Of a DNA stretch of 64,000 nt, positions 1-42,997 are shown piece by piece. Position 1 is the first letter of the stretch. Every line of letters starts with the position of its first letter. The notes below the pieces were generated by a model that saw only the letters and a program-made list of their open reading frames with translations, was not told the DNA's origin and searched no databases. Origin of the DNA: Lucinisca nassula (lineage: Eukaryota > Mollusca > Bivalvia > Lucinida > Lucinidae); contig OY757011.1 in NCBI GenBank assembly GCA_963580285.1, forward strand, positions 152,060,745 to 152,124,744, written 5' to 3'. Position numbers and translations under genes: made by a program.

Positions 1-60
1 TTTTTTTTTTTGACTCAATATTACTTCACTTGAAGCAAACAGGATGACGAGATAACTAAT

Positions 61-264
61 CTAAGCCTGTCCAGGAACCGCGGTGCGAGGCGGACCGTCC
101 ATGCTAATGGACCCTATTGGTTTCATTGTGCGACGGGGCTTGAGATGTCATTTCATCTCAATGTCGGGTAAAAGTCCCACGAAATTGGAAGCAACGTCTC
201 CAAAATGACCTTTACAGTGTTGACGGGGACGTTAAACATCAAATCAATCAAACAAACAAACAAA
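61..264 (+). mobile_element. SINE-G copy, 5' truncated
   Basis: The copy reads from the mid-domain (AAGCCTGTCCAGGAACCGCG) to the tail GACGGGGACGTTAAACATC followed by (CAAA)n. SINE-G is a family of about 300 bp seen more than 20 times here. A complete copy starts GGCCCCCGCCCATCGGGGCT and ends in a CAAA-rich tail; target-site duplications of 10-15 bp flank many copies. Confidence 0.85.
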
Positions 265-344
265 TGACGAGATAACCACGTATATAACACAGTGACTAGA
301 CAAAACCGTTTTCAGACATTATGCTATCGGTATTGAAGTAAACA

Positions 345-592
345 CAAATACGTCGTAAATTTAACCCCATAAAAAAACGAAAATTTTAGACGAAAAAATT
401 GTGATATTTTCCTTATTTCTGCTCAAAATATAGATTGTAGGTACACGTGCGATGAGGCGGTTCTAACGAGTACCCACAATCTATATTTTAGAGCAGAAAT
501 AAGCAAATAAGTTTTACCCCTGTAAACCCCAGTTTTACTATATAAAAGTGGGGTTCAAGGGGGTCGAAATTATATAGGCGTGTTTGCGTAAT
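345..592. mobile_element. MITE-A copy (palindromic)
   Basis: A central hairpin (GATGAGGCGGTTCTAACGAG and a degraded left partner) is flanked by ATAGATTGT/ACAATCTAT and CTTATTTCTGCTC/GAGCAGAAATAAG arms. The right end is TATAGGCGTGTTTGCGTAATG. The left end is degraded. Confidence 0.75.
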
Positions 593-634
593 GCAGGATG
601 ACCAGTTCACAAGACAGCATCGCAAATTGACCAG

Positions 635-637
<3 letters not shown>

Positions 638-708
<71 letters not shown>
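638..708. repeat. (TG)n microsatellite forming the tail of a SINE
   Basis: About 36 TG dinucleotides lie between the target duplication AATTGACCAG and the 3' end of the adjacent minus-strand SINE-S, so the array is the expanded tail of that SINE. Confidence 0.9.
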
Positions 709-712
<4 letters not shown>

Positions 713-1027
713 TCGGGTTTAACGTCGCTTTCAACAATTTTTCAGTCATATCACGACGGTGTCTGGTTGCGACAGGGAGCTCAATGCTCACTTTTATGGT
801 GCTGCCTCACTGAAGTATCATGTCCCAGATACATTACATGATACCACACCCAGTCGCATTATCCTGACACTGGGTCGACCAGTCCTAGCTCTACAACGTA
901 AATCTGAGTGCCAAGCGAGGAGCAGCTAGTACCATTCTTAACGACTTTGGTATGTCGCGGCCCGGGATCGAACCCGTGACCTCCCGTTCCCCGGAGACGC
1001 ACTCTACCAAATGAGCTATCGGGGCCG
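709..1027 (-). mobile_element. SINE-S, tRNA-derived, full length
   Basis: Read on the minus strand, the head is tRNA-like (GGCCCCGATAGCTCATTTGG, then box B GGTTCGATCCC). An unrelated body and the tail GACTGAAAAATTGTTGAAAG...GTTAAACC follow, then (CA)n. Flanking duplication: AATTGACCAG. A second copy lies at 8923-9259. Confidence 0.88.
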
Positions 1028-1198
1028 GTAATTGACCAGACATAACTTATTGTCTGACAAAATAGTATTCAAATGACACGTTAACATGTCAGCATTGCTA
1101 ACAGACTAGACATGACGAATTTTTGACAGAATACTACTTATATAGAAGCTAACAAAATGACAATAAAGAATAACTAGAAATGGTGTTTGTAAAACACT

Positions 1199-2726
1199 AT
1201 GCCCCCAACCATATGCTTGTCCATAAATGCCCAAATTTTCAAAAGGCCATATCGCAAAAAAAAAAAAAAAAAAAAAAAATCAGATTTTTTTTCAAATGTT
1301 AATCAGGTGATGTACTAGTCATTCCAAATCAGCATGTCAAGTTTTTAGACAGCAATTTAAATAGTTTTTTTTTTAATATCTTGCAACAAGAAAGAAACAC
1401 AATTAAATGACCTGAAACTGCAAAGGGCATTCATTCCAACAAAATTTCATTATACTGGTTGAAAATTTAATCAAGTGATCTCCTCCTCAGCCCAAATCGG
1501 TATACCAACTTTCAAGAGTCTAGCTCAAATACTTTTTGAGATATCTTGCTAACGAGATTTCTATGTTATTGAATTAAAAAGGAAATGACAAGAAAAGGGG
1601 AGATAAGTCAGATAAGAAAAAAATACGGTTCAACTATTTTTTCATGAGGAAACCATATATGAAATTTCAAAACACTAGCATACATAGTTCTTGAGTAATA
1701 CTATGCACAGGAAATCAACACAATTAAATGGCCAGAAATTGTAAAGGGCCATAACTCTAATAAAATTTCATTGAATTGGTTGAAAATTTAATCAGGTAAT
1801 CTCCTCCTTAGACCCAATCAGTATACCAAATATCAAGGCTGTAGCTCAACTATTTTTGAGATATTTTGCTAACGAGATTTCTATGTTATTTAATTAAAGG
1901 GGAAATAACTAAAAAAGGGGAGATAATTCGGAAAAGAAAAAAGATATGGGTCAACTATAAGTAATTTCAAAACACTAGCATACATGGTTATAAAGTTATG
2001 CTATGCACCAGAAAGCAACACAATTTAATGGCCAGAAATTGCAAAGGGCCATAACTCTAACAAAATTTCATGAAATTTGTTGAAAATTAAATCAGGTTAT
2101 CTCCTCCTCTGTCCAAATCAGTATACCAACTATCAAGGCTCTAGCTCAAATACTTTTTGAGATATCTTGCTAACGAGATTTCTATGTTATTTATTTAAAG
2201 GAAAAATAACTCAAAAAGGGGAGATAATTCGGAAAAGAAAAAAAATACGGGTCAACTATTTTTCATAAGAAATCCATAGATGAAATTTCAAAACATTAGC
2301 ATACATGGTTATAAAGTTATGCAATGCACCAGAAAGCAACACAATTAAATAGCCAGAAATTGCAAAGGGCCATAACTCTGACAAAATTTCATGAAATTAG
2401 TTGAAAATTTAATCAGGTGATCTCCTCCTCAGTCCCAATCAGTATACCAAATATCAAGGCTCTAGCTGAAATAATTTTTAGATATCTTGCTAACGAGCTA
2501 TCTATGTTATTTAATTAAAAGGGAAATAACTCAAAAAGGGGATATAATTCAGATAAGAAAAAATATGAGTCAACTTATTTTATGAGAAATCCATATATGA
2601 AATTTCAAAACACTAGCATATGTGGTTCTTAAGTTATGTAATGCACAAGAAAGCGTGACGAACGAACGAACGAACGGACAAGCCAGAAGCAATATGCCCC
2701 TCAACTTTTTCAAAGTTGGGGGCATA
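1199..2726. mobile_element. Tandem-core element 1 (HINE/pearl-like), ~310-bp repeats
   Basis: The element is bounded by the inverted termini TATGCCCCCAAC and GTTGGGGGCATA. Inside are about four tandem units of 300-320 bp, each opening near GAAAGCAACACAATTAAATG and containing GCAAAGGGCCATAACTCTAA. A short (CGAA)n run lies near the right end. Tandem cores plus a microsatellite between short termini recall Helentron-derived HINE/pearl elements of molluscs; that assignment is inference. Confidence 0.7.
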
Positions 2727-3311
2727 AAAATGCACATGAAGCCAATATAATGACGAGTTAACTGTACAGCATTACTAATGGATTAGGCATAACGATTTTC
2801 TGAAAGAACATAACTGCACTTGAAGCCAACATAATGAAGAGCTAACTGGATAGCAGAATTTCTTGATAGGATATAACTATTTTTTGACAGAACGTTACTT
2901 CACTTGAAGCAAACAAGATGGCGAGTCAACTACGTCTATTACAAAGTGGTCTCCGACATTGGACTGTTAATGAAGTAAACAAGATGACCAGTTCACAAAA
3001 AGCATCGCAAATTGATCAGACATGACGATTTTTGGCAGGATATTACTTATGTGGAAGCTAACAAAATGATAAGTTAACGATAACATGATAACAAATAAGA
3101 CAACATATTAAACAAACAATATGTATTGAATATGAATATACATAATATAAATTGTCGACATACATATAAGACAGTTGTGGCGTTCCATGACTATACATAT
3201 TACACCGTGTCTGAGTTGACACAACCAGCCTTTACTATTATCGAAGTAACCCGATCCGTGTGTCAAGTCTATCAATCAATTATTATTGTTTGATTCAAGA
3301 GACGATGGAAA

Positions 3312-34890
<31,579 letters not shown>

Positions 34891-35344
34891 TAGAGTGTGT
34901 TAGATCAAAATAATACGTATGTGACAAATAATGATTTCTTTCTTGTGTTTTGAGATAATGTACCGTATTTTTAGCTCACCTGGGCCGAAGGCTCCCCGGG
35001 AGCTTATAGTATGGTGGGTCGTCCGTCGTCTGTCCGTCAGCACATTTGACCAGTTATATCTCTGCAGCCTGCAGGCTGATCTCAATCATGTCTTATCTGT
35101 AGCATGCCTCTGGTGGGACATTCATGACATTAGCTTTTTGTTTTTACTAAAATTGAATGAAAACTTTGTGGACGTTATGGCAACAACAAGGTTCCAAAGA
35201 CTTACAATGGGAAAATGTTTGTCATCACCATAGCGCTTTCAGTTTTTATCCGATCGTTTTGAAACTGGCTGGCGATAAAAACTCGGATGAGCTCGAAAAC
35301 TGGGCAAGTCGGCCCAATAATCATGATTGCTAAAAATGCCTATT

Positions 35345-36050
35345 TTATACACCCACCGGCGTCCGTTCATCCGTCCGTCCGTCTGTCCGTCCGTCTGTAA
35401 ACTTTTTGTTTCCGGATAAATCCTCCTACAGTTTACATCCGATCAAGCTGACACTTCATACATAGTTAGACCACGATGTGGGGCAGCGCATATTGTTTCG
35501 AGGTTACGGTCCAAATAATAATAGAGTTATGCCCCTTTGAAATTTTTTGTAAACTTTTCGTTTCCGGATAACTCCTCAGGCCTGCAGTTTACATCCGATC
35601 AAGCTGAAACTTCATACATAGTTAGATCATGATGTGGGGCAGCGCATATTGTTTCGAGGTGACGGTCCACCAAATATTAATAGAGTGATGCCCCTTTGAT
35701 TTTTTTGTAAACTTTTCGTTTCCGGATAACTCCTCATACAGTTTATATCCGATCAAGATGAAACTTTATACATAGTTAGACTATGATGTGGGGCAACGCA
35801 TATTGCTTCGAGGTTACGGTCCACCAAATAATACTAGAGTTATGCCCCTCAAAAATGCTATGAAAACTTTTTCGTTTCCGGATCACTCTTCCTTCAGTTT
35901 ACATCCGATCAAGCTTAAACTTCATCCATAGTTATTGTTTCGAGGTTATGGTCTACCAAATAGAGTTATGCCCCTTTGAAATGTTTTGTAAACTTTTCGT
36001 TTCCGGATGACTCCTCCTACATTTTACAACCAATTTAGCTGAAACTTCAT
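35345..36050 (+). mobile_element. Second tandem-core type nested in element 4
   Basis: (GTCC)n followed by four to five units of about 165 bp: AAACTTTTCGTTTCCGGATA, TTTACATCCGATCAAGCTGA, GGGGCAGCGCATATTG. The unit differs in sequence from that of the host element. Confidence 0.75.
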
Positions 36051-36051
36051 T

Positions 36052-36283
36052 CATTACGAAAACACGCCTATACAAATACATTGTAACCTTTATCGCCAAA
36101 AAATGACAATTTTAGGATGAAAAATTGAGATATTTTTCTTATTTCTCCTCAAAATATAGATTGTGGGTACTTGTTAGAACCGCCTCAATGAGGCGGTTCT
36201 AACGAGTACTCACAGTCTATATGCTAGAGCAGAAATAAGAAAAATAATGTTTACCCTTGCAAACCCCAGTTTTACTATATCTA
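36052..36283. mobile_element. MITE-A copy
   Basis: Left CATTACGAAAACACGCCTAT; central hairpin CTTGTTAGAACCGCCTCAAT and partner; right end cut near CAGTTTTACTATAT. Confidence 0.9.
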
Positions 36284-36616
36284 TCGTAGAGTTACTTCCC
36301 CTTGACTGCTGAAAATGCCCATTTTTGGCCTTGTCATCCCCATGGCCCCTTCAGTTTTCATCGGATCTTTCTGAAACTTACCTGCAAGTAAGTCAGGGAT
36401 AAAAGCCTCGGCCGAGTTCAAAAATTGGGTAGGTCGGCCTATATTTCAGAGAGATTACAGAAAATGCCATTTTGTGACCATGTCATCACCGTAGCTCCTT
36501 CAGTTTTTATCGGATTTTCTTGTAACTTACATGTAAGTAATTCAGGGATAAAAGCTTGGATGAGTTTGAAAATTGATGAGGTCAGCCTATTTATCATAGA
36601 GTCACGTCCCTTTGAT

Positions 36617-36923
36617 GCGCCCCGCCCGTCGGAGCTTGAAGAAATAGATGGGCTGCGTAATGCTTCCACGCCGAGCTTAATCGGACCGCACACGGGTACT
36701 GGTAAACCGCTTAGAGGACCCATACCTGCCCAGGCAAAGCGGTGCGAGTCGGACCGTCCATGCTTATAAACCCTATTGGTTTCATTGGAGGTCAGGGCTT
36801 GAGAAGCCATTACATCTCAATGTCGGGTAAAAGTCCCACAAAACTGGAAGCAACGTCTCCAAAATGACCTATGCAGTGCTGACGGGGACGTTAATTCTCA
36901 AACCAAGGAAACAAACAAACAAA
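36617..36923 (+). mobile_element. SINE-G, full length
   Basis: Flanked by ACGTCCCTTTGAT (36604-36616 and 36924-36936), inside a tandem unit. Confidence 0.93.
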
Positions 36924-37414
36924 ACGTCCCTTTGATTGCAGAAAATGCCGATTTTTTACCGTAACTCCTTCAACTTTCAAAGGATCTTCTTGAAACTTAT
37001 ATGTAAGTAAGTCAGGGACAAAAGCTCGGACAAATCGAAAACTAGCGATGTCAGTCAATTAATCACATGATTATGTCCCCTTCTTGGCTTAAAATGCTTA
37101 TTTTCGACCTTGTCACCACCGCTCCTTCAGTTTTGATCGGATCATCTTGAAACTTACAAATAAGTAAGTCAGGGATAAGAGCTCGGACGAGTTCGAAAAC
37201 TGGTGAGATCCCACCCTTTTGATTGCAGAAAATGCATATTTTTGACCTTGTCATCACCATAGCCCCTTCAGTTTATATCGGATCTGCTTGAAAGCTACAT
37301 ATAAGCAAGCCACGGATAAAAGCTTGAATGATTTCGAAAACCGGTGAGGTCGGCCTGTTTATCATAGAGTTACGTCCCCCTTCATTGCAGAAAATACTTT
37401 TGACCTTGTCAATA

Positions 37415-37613
37415 AAATAAAAAGTAATCGACCTTACACATTTAGTACTAGTACTAATCTTCCATGTGGCCCTCTTTTCCTGGGTAGGATTCAGTACTAA
37501 GCAATGTGGATAAGATTTCTTGCTCAAGGAAACAACACTTGGCGCTTGCGGGGACCGAACCGGCTACCTCTCGATCTCAAATCCGATGCTTTAACACTGC
37601 ACCACAGCGCTCC
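37415..37613 (-). mobile_element. SINE-V, tRNA-derived
   Basis: Minus-strand head GGAGCGCTGTGGTGCAGTGT with box B GCCGGTTCGGTCCCCGC. Body contains TCCTACCCAGGAAAAGAGGG; tail unclear. Inserted in a tandem unit. Confidence 0.72.
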
Positions 37614-37829
37614 ACAAACACGGTAGCCCCTTCAGTTTTTGTCGGATCTTTTTGAAACTTATATGTAAGTAAGTAAGTTCGAAAATTGATGAGGTCTGCA
37701 AAGCTTCCCTTTGATTGAAGAAAATGTCTGTTTTTGACCTAGTCATCACCGTAGCCCCTTCAATTTTGATCAGATCTTCTTGTTCTGGTTCTCGTTACAG
37801 CCGCCATTGAGCAAAATTGAAGAAAAGAA

Positions 37830-38095
37830 GTGTGTACCATTGTAAACTCGTTTACTTAATGATTCATTTAGCTTAACATTTCGGAAATTATCTCCAAAAT
37901 GGTCATTTTATTCTGATGAAGATTTGTGATAACTCCAAACACATGCTGTTGGTGCTCGTAAAAACCACCTCAATGAGTACAAACGACCGATATCTTGGGA
38001 ATTGAAATAAGAAAATAATGTATAAACCCAAACCCCAGTTCTCTGTATATAAATGGGACTTTGAGGGGTGCCTATTACACGGACTTAACATGATG
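37830..38095. mobile_element. MITE-B copy, decayed
   Basis: Centre TGGTGCTCGTAAAAACCACC; right end ATTACACGGACTTAACATGA. Confidence 0.65.
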
Positions 38096-38201
38096 CCCAA
38101 CATGACCAAGATAGACTCTACGTCCGTACATAAAAAATACGAACTGGTGTTCATACTTGTGTTGGCCTTGACCGACCAATTTTTTTGACTACATGTATAA
38201 A

Positions 38202-38468
38202 AGCCAGCCTCAGTAGCTGTGTCAGATGCACGTCTGAACATAAGGTCTCGGGTTCGATACCTACCGGATCGGCAACTTATTTCATGGAGATTAATGATGA
38301 AATCTTTTCTATGGTCTTTCTCTCCCTTCAGCTGATTGTCAGTTTCTGGCGAGAGACTTTGCATTGTACTGTATCTAAGCCCGCCCAGAAAAAGTGTGGT
38401 TGGGAAAATGGACCGCCTCTATAAGACCTAAATAGTATTGACTGGGCCTTAAAATTCCAAAACAAACA
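38202..38468 (+). mobile_element. SINE-T copy
   Basis: Head AGCCAGCCTCAGTAGCTGTG, box B GGGTTCGATACC, tail GACTGGGCCTTAAAATTCCA plus CAAACACAC. Confidence 0.88.
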
Positions 38469-38543
38469 CACACAACCTATTAAAACTACACGATATGTAA
38501 AGGATATACTATTCCATCCATTAAAATGGTAGACCGTGCTTTA

Positions 38544-38844
38544 TTTGTTTGTTTGTTTGATTTGAGGTTTAACGTCTCGTCAACACTGTATAAGTCATTT
38601 TGGAGACGTTGCTTCGAATTTTGTGGGACTATTACCCGACATTGAGATGAAATAACATCTCAAGCCCTGTCGCCCAATGAAACCAATAGGGTTTATAAGC
38701 ATGGACGGTCCAGCCTCGCCCCGCTTTGCCTGGACAGGCTTAGATCCTTAGCGGTTAACCAGTACTCTTGTGCGGTCGGTTTCAGCTCTGCGTGGAAGCA
38801 TCATGCAGCCCATCTATTTCTTCAAGCCCCGATGGGCGGGGGCC
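38544..38844 (-). mobile_element. SINE-G, full length
   Basis: Flanked by GACCGTGCTTTA and GACCATGTTTTA (two mismatches). Confidence 0.9.
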
Positions 38845-38885
38845 ATGACCATGTTTTAAGATTAAGAGTTAAAACTGCAACAGCT

Positions 38886-39056
38886 GGACCCAGTTGTTCA
38901 AAGCATCGTTAGCTTAACGAGCTCGTTAGTGGTCATATTGTAAACCATTCTAGCTAGTACAATATCTAAAATTTTGTTATTTTTTTACCATATTGAGTGA
39001 TCAAAGTTTTAACGATACGTTAGCTAACGACGTTGTTAGTTTTGAACAACTGGCCC
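38886..39056. mobile_element. MITE-K copy
   Basis: GGACCCAGTTGTTCAAAGCA at the left, GTTTTGAACAACTGGCCCC at the right; arms AACGAGCTCGTTAGTGG and GTTAGCTAACGACGTTGTTA. Confidence 0.82.
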
Positions 39057-39479
39057 CTGATATATGCAACAACTGAATGTGATGTCAAAATATGGTCAGC
39101 TTTACATAATGCGACGAAACTGCACGAGTTTGCTTTCAGTTGCAGAAAGAAAATAGAATTTGCTTCCATTGTTTTGTTCTATCACGTGACGAAGTCCACT
39201 AGCCCCGGCGTTGGCGTTGGCGTAATCGTTGGTCCATATTTATATTAAAGATTTTAAAGAGTTCAGCTTTTGTAAACCACACGATAGATTTGGTTCATAT
39301 TTGGTATGATGATAGATTTGTTCAGGAATACCCTCACTCATGCCCACGATCTCAATGTCAAGGTCATAGACTTAGAAATTTGTTTTTTTTTTTCGAGCTC
39401 ATATACGCCAAACCAATGATGGATTTTTTCATAATTGGTATGATGATAAGTTTTATTAAGCAATTCTCCGCCCACTTCC

Positions 39480-39630
39480 GTTAGAACCACTTCAGTGAGG
39501 CATAATTAAAGAGTAACGTCTATCTACGTTTTTTGAGCTAAAATAAGGAAAATATTGAATACCTTGAAAATCCCACTTTTCTCTGTATAAAGTGGGGTAA
39601 AGAGGTGTCTTCATTACATTGACTTGTTAA
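39480..39630. mobile_element. MITE-B fragment
   Basis: CCGTTAGAACCACTTCAGTG, then TTTTCTCTGTATAAAGTGGG and TTCATTACATTGACTTGTTA. Confidence 0.6.
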
Positions 39631-39892
39631 CCTGGGGCCAGTTGTTCAAAACTAACGATGTCGTTAGCTAACGTATCGTTAAAACTTTGATCATTAAATA
39701 TGGCAAATCTGCTAATACTTTTGCTGAAAAAATGTAAGCAGCTTTTGCAAATGCAAATGCAAAAGCTGCTCACATTTTTTTCAGCAAAAATACCAAAAGT
39801 TTAGATATTGAACTTGCTAGAACAGTTAACAATATGGCCACTAACGAGCTCGTTAAGCTAACAATGCTTTGAACAACTGGGCCCAGGTGATA
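39631..39892. mobile_element. MITE-K copy with a long inner hairpin
   Basis: Ends CTGGGGCCAGTTGTTCAAAA and CTTTGAACAACTGGGCCC. The core TTTTGCTGAAAAAATGTAAG pairs with CACATTTTTTTCAGCAAAAA around GCTTTTGCAAATGCAAATGC. Confidence 0.88.
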
Positions 39893-39997
39893 TACATGTA
39901 CCTTTTTTTCAAAGATCGAAAAATGACCCTTAATGATCCCACTTTTACCCTGGCCTGGCGCTGTGTTTCACCAATAATGGCTCGTACTACATATTAC

Positions 39998-40270
39998 GAT
40001 AACACATCCATGTGACATAGTGCATTCTTTGGTAACCCCAAAATAGTTTTTTTTTCTGATGAAAAATCATCGTATTTGTCTTATTTATACTCCAAACATA
40101 GGTTGTAGGTTGCTCGTTAGAACCGCCTCATAGACGCGGTTCTAGTGGGTACCCACAACCTAGGTCTAGGAGCAGAAATAAGAAAAACAATGTTTACCCC
40201 CCACCCCCCCCCCCCCCACCCCTTAAACCACAGTTTTCTCTATATAAAGTAGGGTTTACGTGGGACTTGA
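39998..40270. mobile_element. MITE-B copy
   Basis: Left ATTACGATAACACATCCATG; centre TTGCTCGTTAGAACCGCCTC with partly decayed partner; poly-C insertion at 40200-40220. Confidence 0.8.
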
Positions 40271-40464
40271 GCAAATATCGATTTTTCCAAAGATGCTTGA
40301 GAAACTGAAGTTCGACTGCATATTTTTACAGTCAAAATAATTACAAATCATGTTAACCCTTGAAACACCCGTTTTTTTTCTCTGTATTATTTTGTTTCAT
40401 TATGGGCCACCTGCCCCTGGCTAAAAGCGTCTAGCCCATGCGGAATGACACTCTCAAATGTAAA

Positions 40465-40729
40465 CATCAAGAAAACACGCCTATGTAATTTTGACCCCCT
40501 TGAACCCCACTTTTATATTGTAACACTGGGTTTGCTGGGGTTAACCTTATTTTTCTTGTTTCTGTTCTAAAATATAGATTGTGGATACTCGTAAGAACCG
40601 CCTAAATGAGGCGGTTCTAACGTATACCCACAATCTATACTTTAAGCAGAAATAAGAAAAATATCACAATTTTTCATCATTACGGCGGTAGAATTTACAG
40701 TGTATTTGTATAGGCGTGTTTTCGTAATG
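40465..40729. mobile_element. MITE-A copy, nearly complete
   Basis: Left ACATCAAGAAAACACGCCTA, right TATAGGCGTGTTTTCGTAAT, central hairpin at about 40575-40640. Confidence 0.92.
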
Positions 40730-41045
40730 ACGAATTTTTTGGTTATGCGGACCTTTCAAGATTGTTATACTAACTTCGAGCCCATCGTTAATTAGTGGTG
40801 GGCTAAAACTGGAGTACTGGGAGAAGAACCGTCTGACCAGGCTCACATGTGACCCGAGCGAGGATCGAATCCATATCAGCGAGAGACCTATAACCCTGCC
40901 AGCACAAACAACGGGCCAACGTCGGGCCGATAGCGGTACGACGTTACAACGTCGTACCGCTATCGGCCCGACGTTGGCCCGGCATTCTTTGCTGGCTGGG
41001 AAGGTGCCAGAGTCAGCATTCTTACGCTTTAACCACGGGGACCGT
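40730..41045 (-). mobile_element. SINE-N split by a hairpin MITE
   Basis: The minus strand has CGGTCCCCGTGGTTAAAGCG ... GATTCGATCCTCGCTCGGGT ... CTTGAAAGGTCCGCATAACC. Interrupted at 40893-41001. Confidence 0.85.
40893..41001. mobile_element. Near-perfect hairpin MITE (AACGTCGGGCCGATAGCGGT)
   Basis: Arms of about 50 bp with a 1-3-base loop: CGGGCCAACGTCGGGCCGAT...ACGACGTT|ACAACGTCGT...GACGTTGGCCCG. Termini CCCTGCCAGCA and TGCTGGCTGGG. Inserted in the tRNA-like head of a SINE. Confidence 0.9.
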
Positions 41046-41094
41046 TTATAGCGATAGTATTTTGCCATAACAAAGCCTACTAAAGATGTAATTT

Positions 41095-41312
41095 TTATTT
41101 GTTTGGTTCGAGTTTAACGGCCAAATCCACACTGATAAGGTCATTTAAGCCGATCATTTCGTAGTAATACCTAATTACACCATTACCTTTTCCTAAACCG
41201 GCCATAAGTGGTTAACCGGTATACTGCACTTCGTCAGAAACTGACAGCTGTCCTTATTGAATCAGCAACAGGAAGGCAATGGCCGTAGAAAATATTTCGA
41301 ATTCAAAATGTA
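41095..41312 (-). mobile_element. SINE-T fragment, head missing
   Basis: GGTTCGAGTTTAACGGCC ... AAGTGGTTAACCGGTATACT ... GGAAGGCAATGGCCGTAGAA. Confidence 0.8.
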
Positions 41313-41451
41313 TGAATAAACTGGATCTTTTGCCCTTCCACTAAATTTGTTTCTTGAAGTATTTTAATACTATATTCTCCATTAATCCATCCCATCTTGA
41401 CATAAGGATTCGTTCTATGAAGAAATAAGGATTCGTTCCGTTATAAAGCGT

Positions 41452-41663
41452 TTAACCCTTATCTTGCTGTTCACTACATCCCCTAGCTTTGCAAACAGTG
41501 TAGATCCAGATCAGATGGCTTCTGAAGAAGCCATCTGATCAGGATCTACACTGTTTGACATTCAGTTTATGAATTTACAGGAATAAGTTACATCACGCAA
41601 TCTGATTGGTTCAAAGTCAGAGATAGGTGTGGCTAAAATGAATATTCAGCAAGAGAAGGGTTT
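41452..41663. mobile_element. MITE-F copy
   Basis: TTTAACCCTTATCTTGCTGT ... TTCAGCAAGAGAAGGGTTTA, intact core hairpin with AGATGGCTTCTGAAGAAGCC at the tip. Confidence 0.9.
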
Positions 41664-41800
41664 ATGTCGGTATAGAGGCGGATTACTGTATCTATGTTTA
41701 CTTAAACCTACCAGTAATTTTTACTGACCGTTCCAAGTCGGTGACTTTTGCTGTGGTTCCTTCATATTGTGTGTTAGTGGTTCTGATTCTTTGCTTAATC

Positions 41801-42040
41801 ATATGAGCTCCGCCAAGCGAATTTGTGTCTTCGAGCATTCCGTCATGACAAATTTTAACTGCGCATGCCCAGCCATTCAGAGGGGCCAGGGATATGGCTT
41901 TCTGTCTGAAGGTTCCTCTTGATTCACTGCTTGTATGTGCGAGCAGCGAAGGTTCTGGCGAGACTGCGCGGATGCGCAGGCTCGCCTGAACCTTCGCTGC
42001 TCGCATAGGCGATAAGTACCAAAATCGCTTGACGGGGCCC
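41801..42040 (-). mobile_element. MITE-D copy
   Basis: ATATGAGCTCCGCCAAGCGA ... CGCTTGACGGGGCCC. Confidence 0.92.
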
Positions 42041-42489
42041 AAATTATTATAATGTTGTTACTTTGATTATTCTGATTCTTCCCTCGTTTTGGTTGTTCAT
42101 GTCCTTCCAAATTAATGTTTGTCATGTTGGTGCTTCTGATTCTTTCCCCCATTATGTATATTGCTACTTTTTAGTTAGGTCTGGAATTTCTGAGTGACCA
42201 CCTGTTTGGGAAAGAGCTGCTGACTCAGTTTACCTGCTGTCCGTTTTGTTTACTGTCGTCACTCCATGTTTCGACTTCTTTCTCTAGTGATATTGTGGGA
42301 AGAATTTGGGATCTCTGATCGTTTCCGTTTTTATTTATCGTGTTTGGTTGGTCTATAATAACAAGGAATACTACGCTTGCAGTTTTATTTGTGCCTCACA
42401 ATCTACCCAGCAGGCACCCTGTATTGAAATAATATTGAAACAACGTTTCCTATGTGGCTTCAATGTTGAGTCAAATTTGTATATTCACT
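42041..42489. other. Unassigned AT-rich sequence
   Basis: No recognisable gene or repeat family; short T-rich open frames only. Confidence 0.35.
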
Positions 42490-42583
42490 GGGCGGCAGGG
42501 ATTGAGATATCATTTCATCTCAATGTCGGGTAAAAACCCATAAAATTGGAAGCAACGTCTCCAAAATGACCTAAATAGTGTTG
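42490..42583 (+). mobile_element. SINE-G internal fragment
   Basis: GGGCGGCAGGGATTGAGATA ... CCAAAATGACCTAAATAGTG, lacking both ends. Confidence 0.75.
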
Positions 42584-42997
42584 AAACAACGTTGTGTATG
42601 GAACGCCACACATGTAGCCACCTTATAAGGATGTTATTTCTGATGACGTTTAGTTACTGAGTTCCCTTTATATCTTTGTCTGATAAACTTCTGTTATTAT
42701 AATTTTACATATTGTTATGAGATGCTGATATTCTGTCATTATGGATAAAGTGCGGTCATAAAAAGAAGACTGTTGATTTGGTTGTCCATCAGGTCTAAAA
42801 TCAATGGAAACACTGCTAACTTTAAAATAAACAAGTCTTTGTTCTAGATGTTTATACTATTGAAGTCACTAAAACGAAAACTGAATAGACTTTGCAAAAT
42901 ATTGGCTATATTTAACAAAGAATATTGACAAGACTTAGCAACTGGTGAATACACAGTTCTACGATATCTATATCTATATCTTCAGTATACACAAGTT

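Larger units (their letters stand above)
12..3120. repeat. Decayed ~80-bp tandem array upstream of exon 1, split by insertions
   Basis: Fragments sharing the phrases TTACTTCACTTGAAGCAAAC, AAGATGACGAGTTAACT and GACATGACGATTTTTG recur at 12-60, 265-340, 593-637, 1028-1195 and 2727-3120. In the last block the spacing is about 75-85 bp. The array is interrupted by a SINE-G, a MITE-A, a SINE-S and a tandem-core element. It ends about 190 bp before the start codon of the host gene. No coding potential was seen. Confidence 0.6.
34971..37790 (+). mobile_element. Tandem-core element 4 (TTTTAGCTCACCTG family), right end missing
   Basis: Left end TTTTAGCTCACCTGGGCCGA then CTTATAGTATGGTGGGTCGT. Tandem units of about 165 bp (TTGACCTTGTCATCACCGTA, CAGTTTTGATCGGATC, AGTCAGGGATAAAAGCTCGG) run from about 36290. 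Interrupted by another tandem block (35345-36050), a MITE-A, a SINE-G and a SINE-V. Same family as 49011-51500. Confidence 0.82.

Noticed and set aside
41698..42152. 91- and 114-codon minus-strand frames with MGPVKRFWYLSPMRA
   Set aside because: Same text in four places; it is translated MITE-D sequence.
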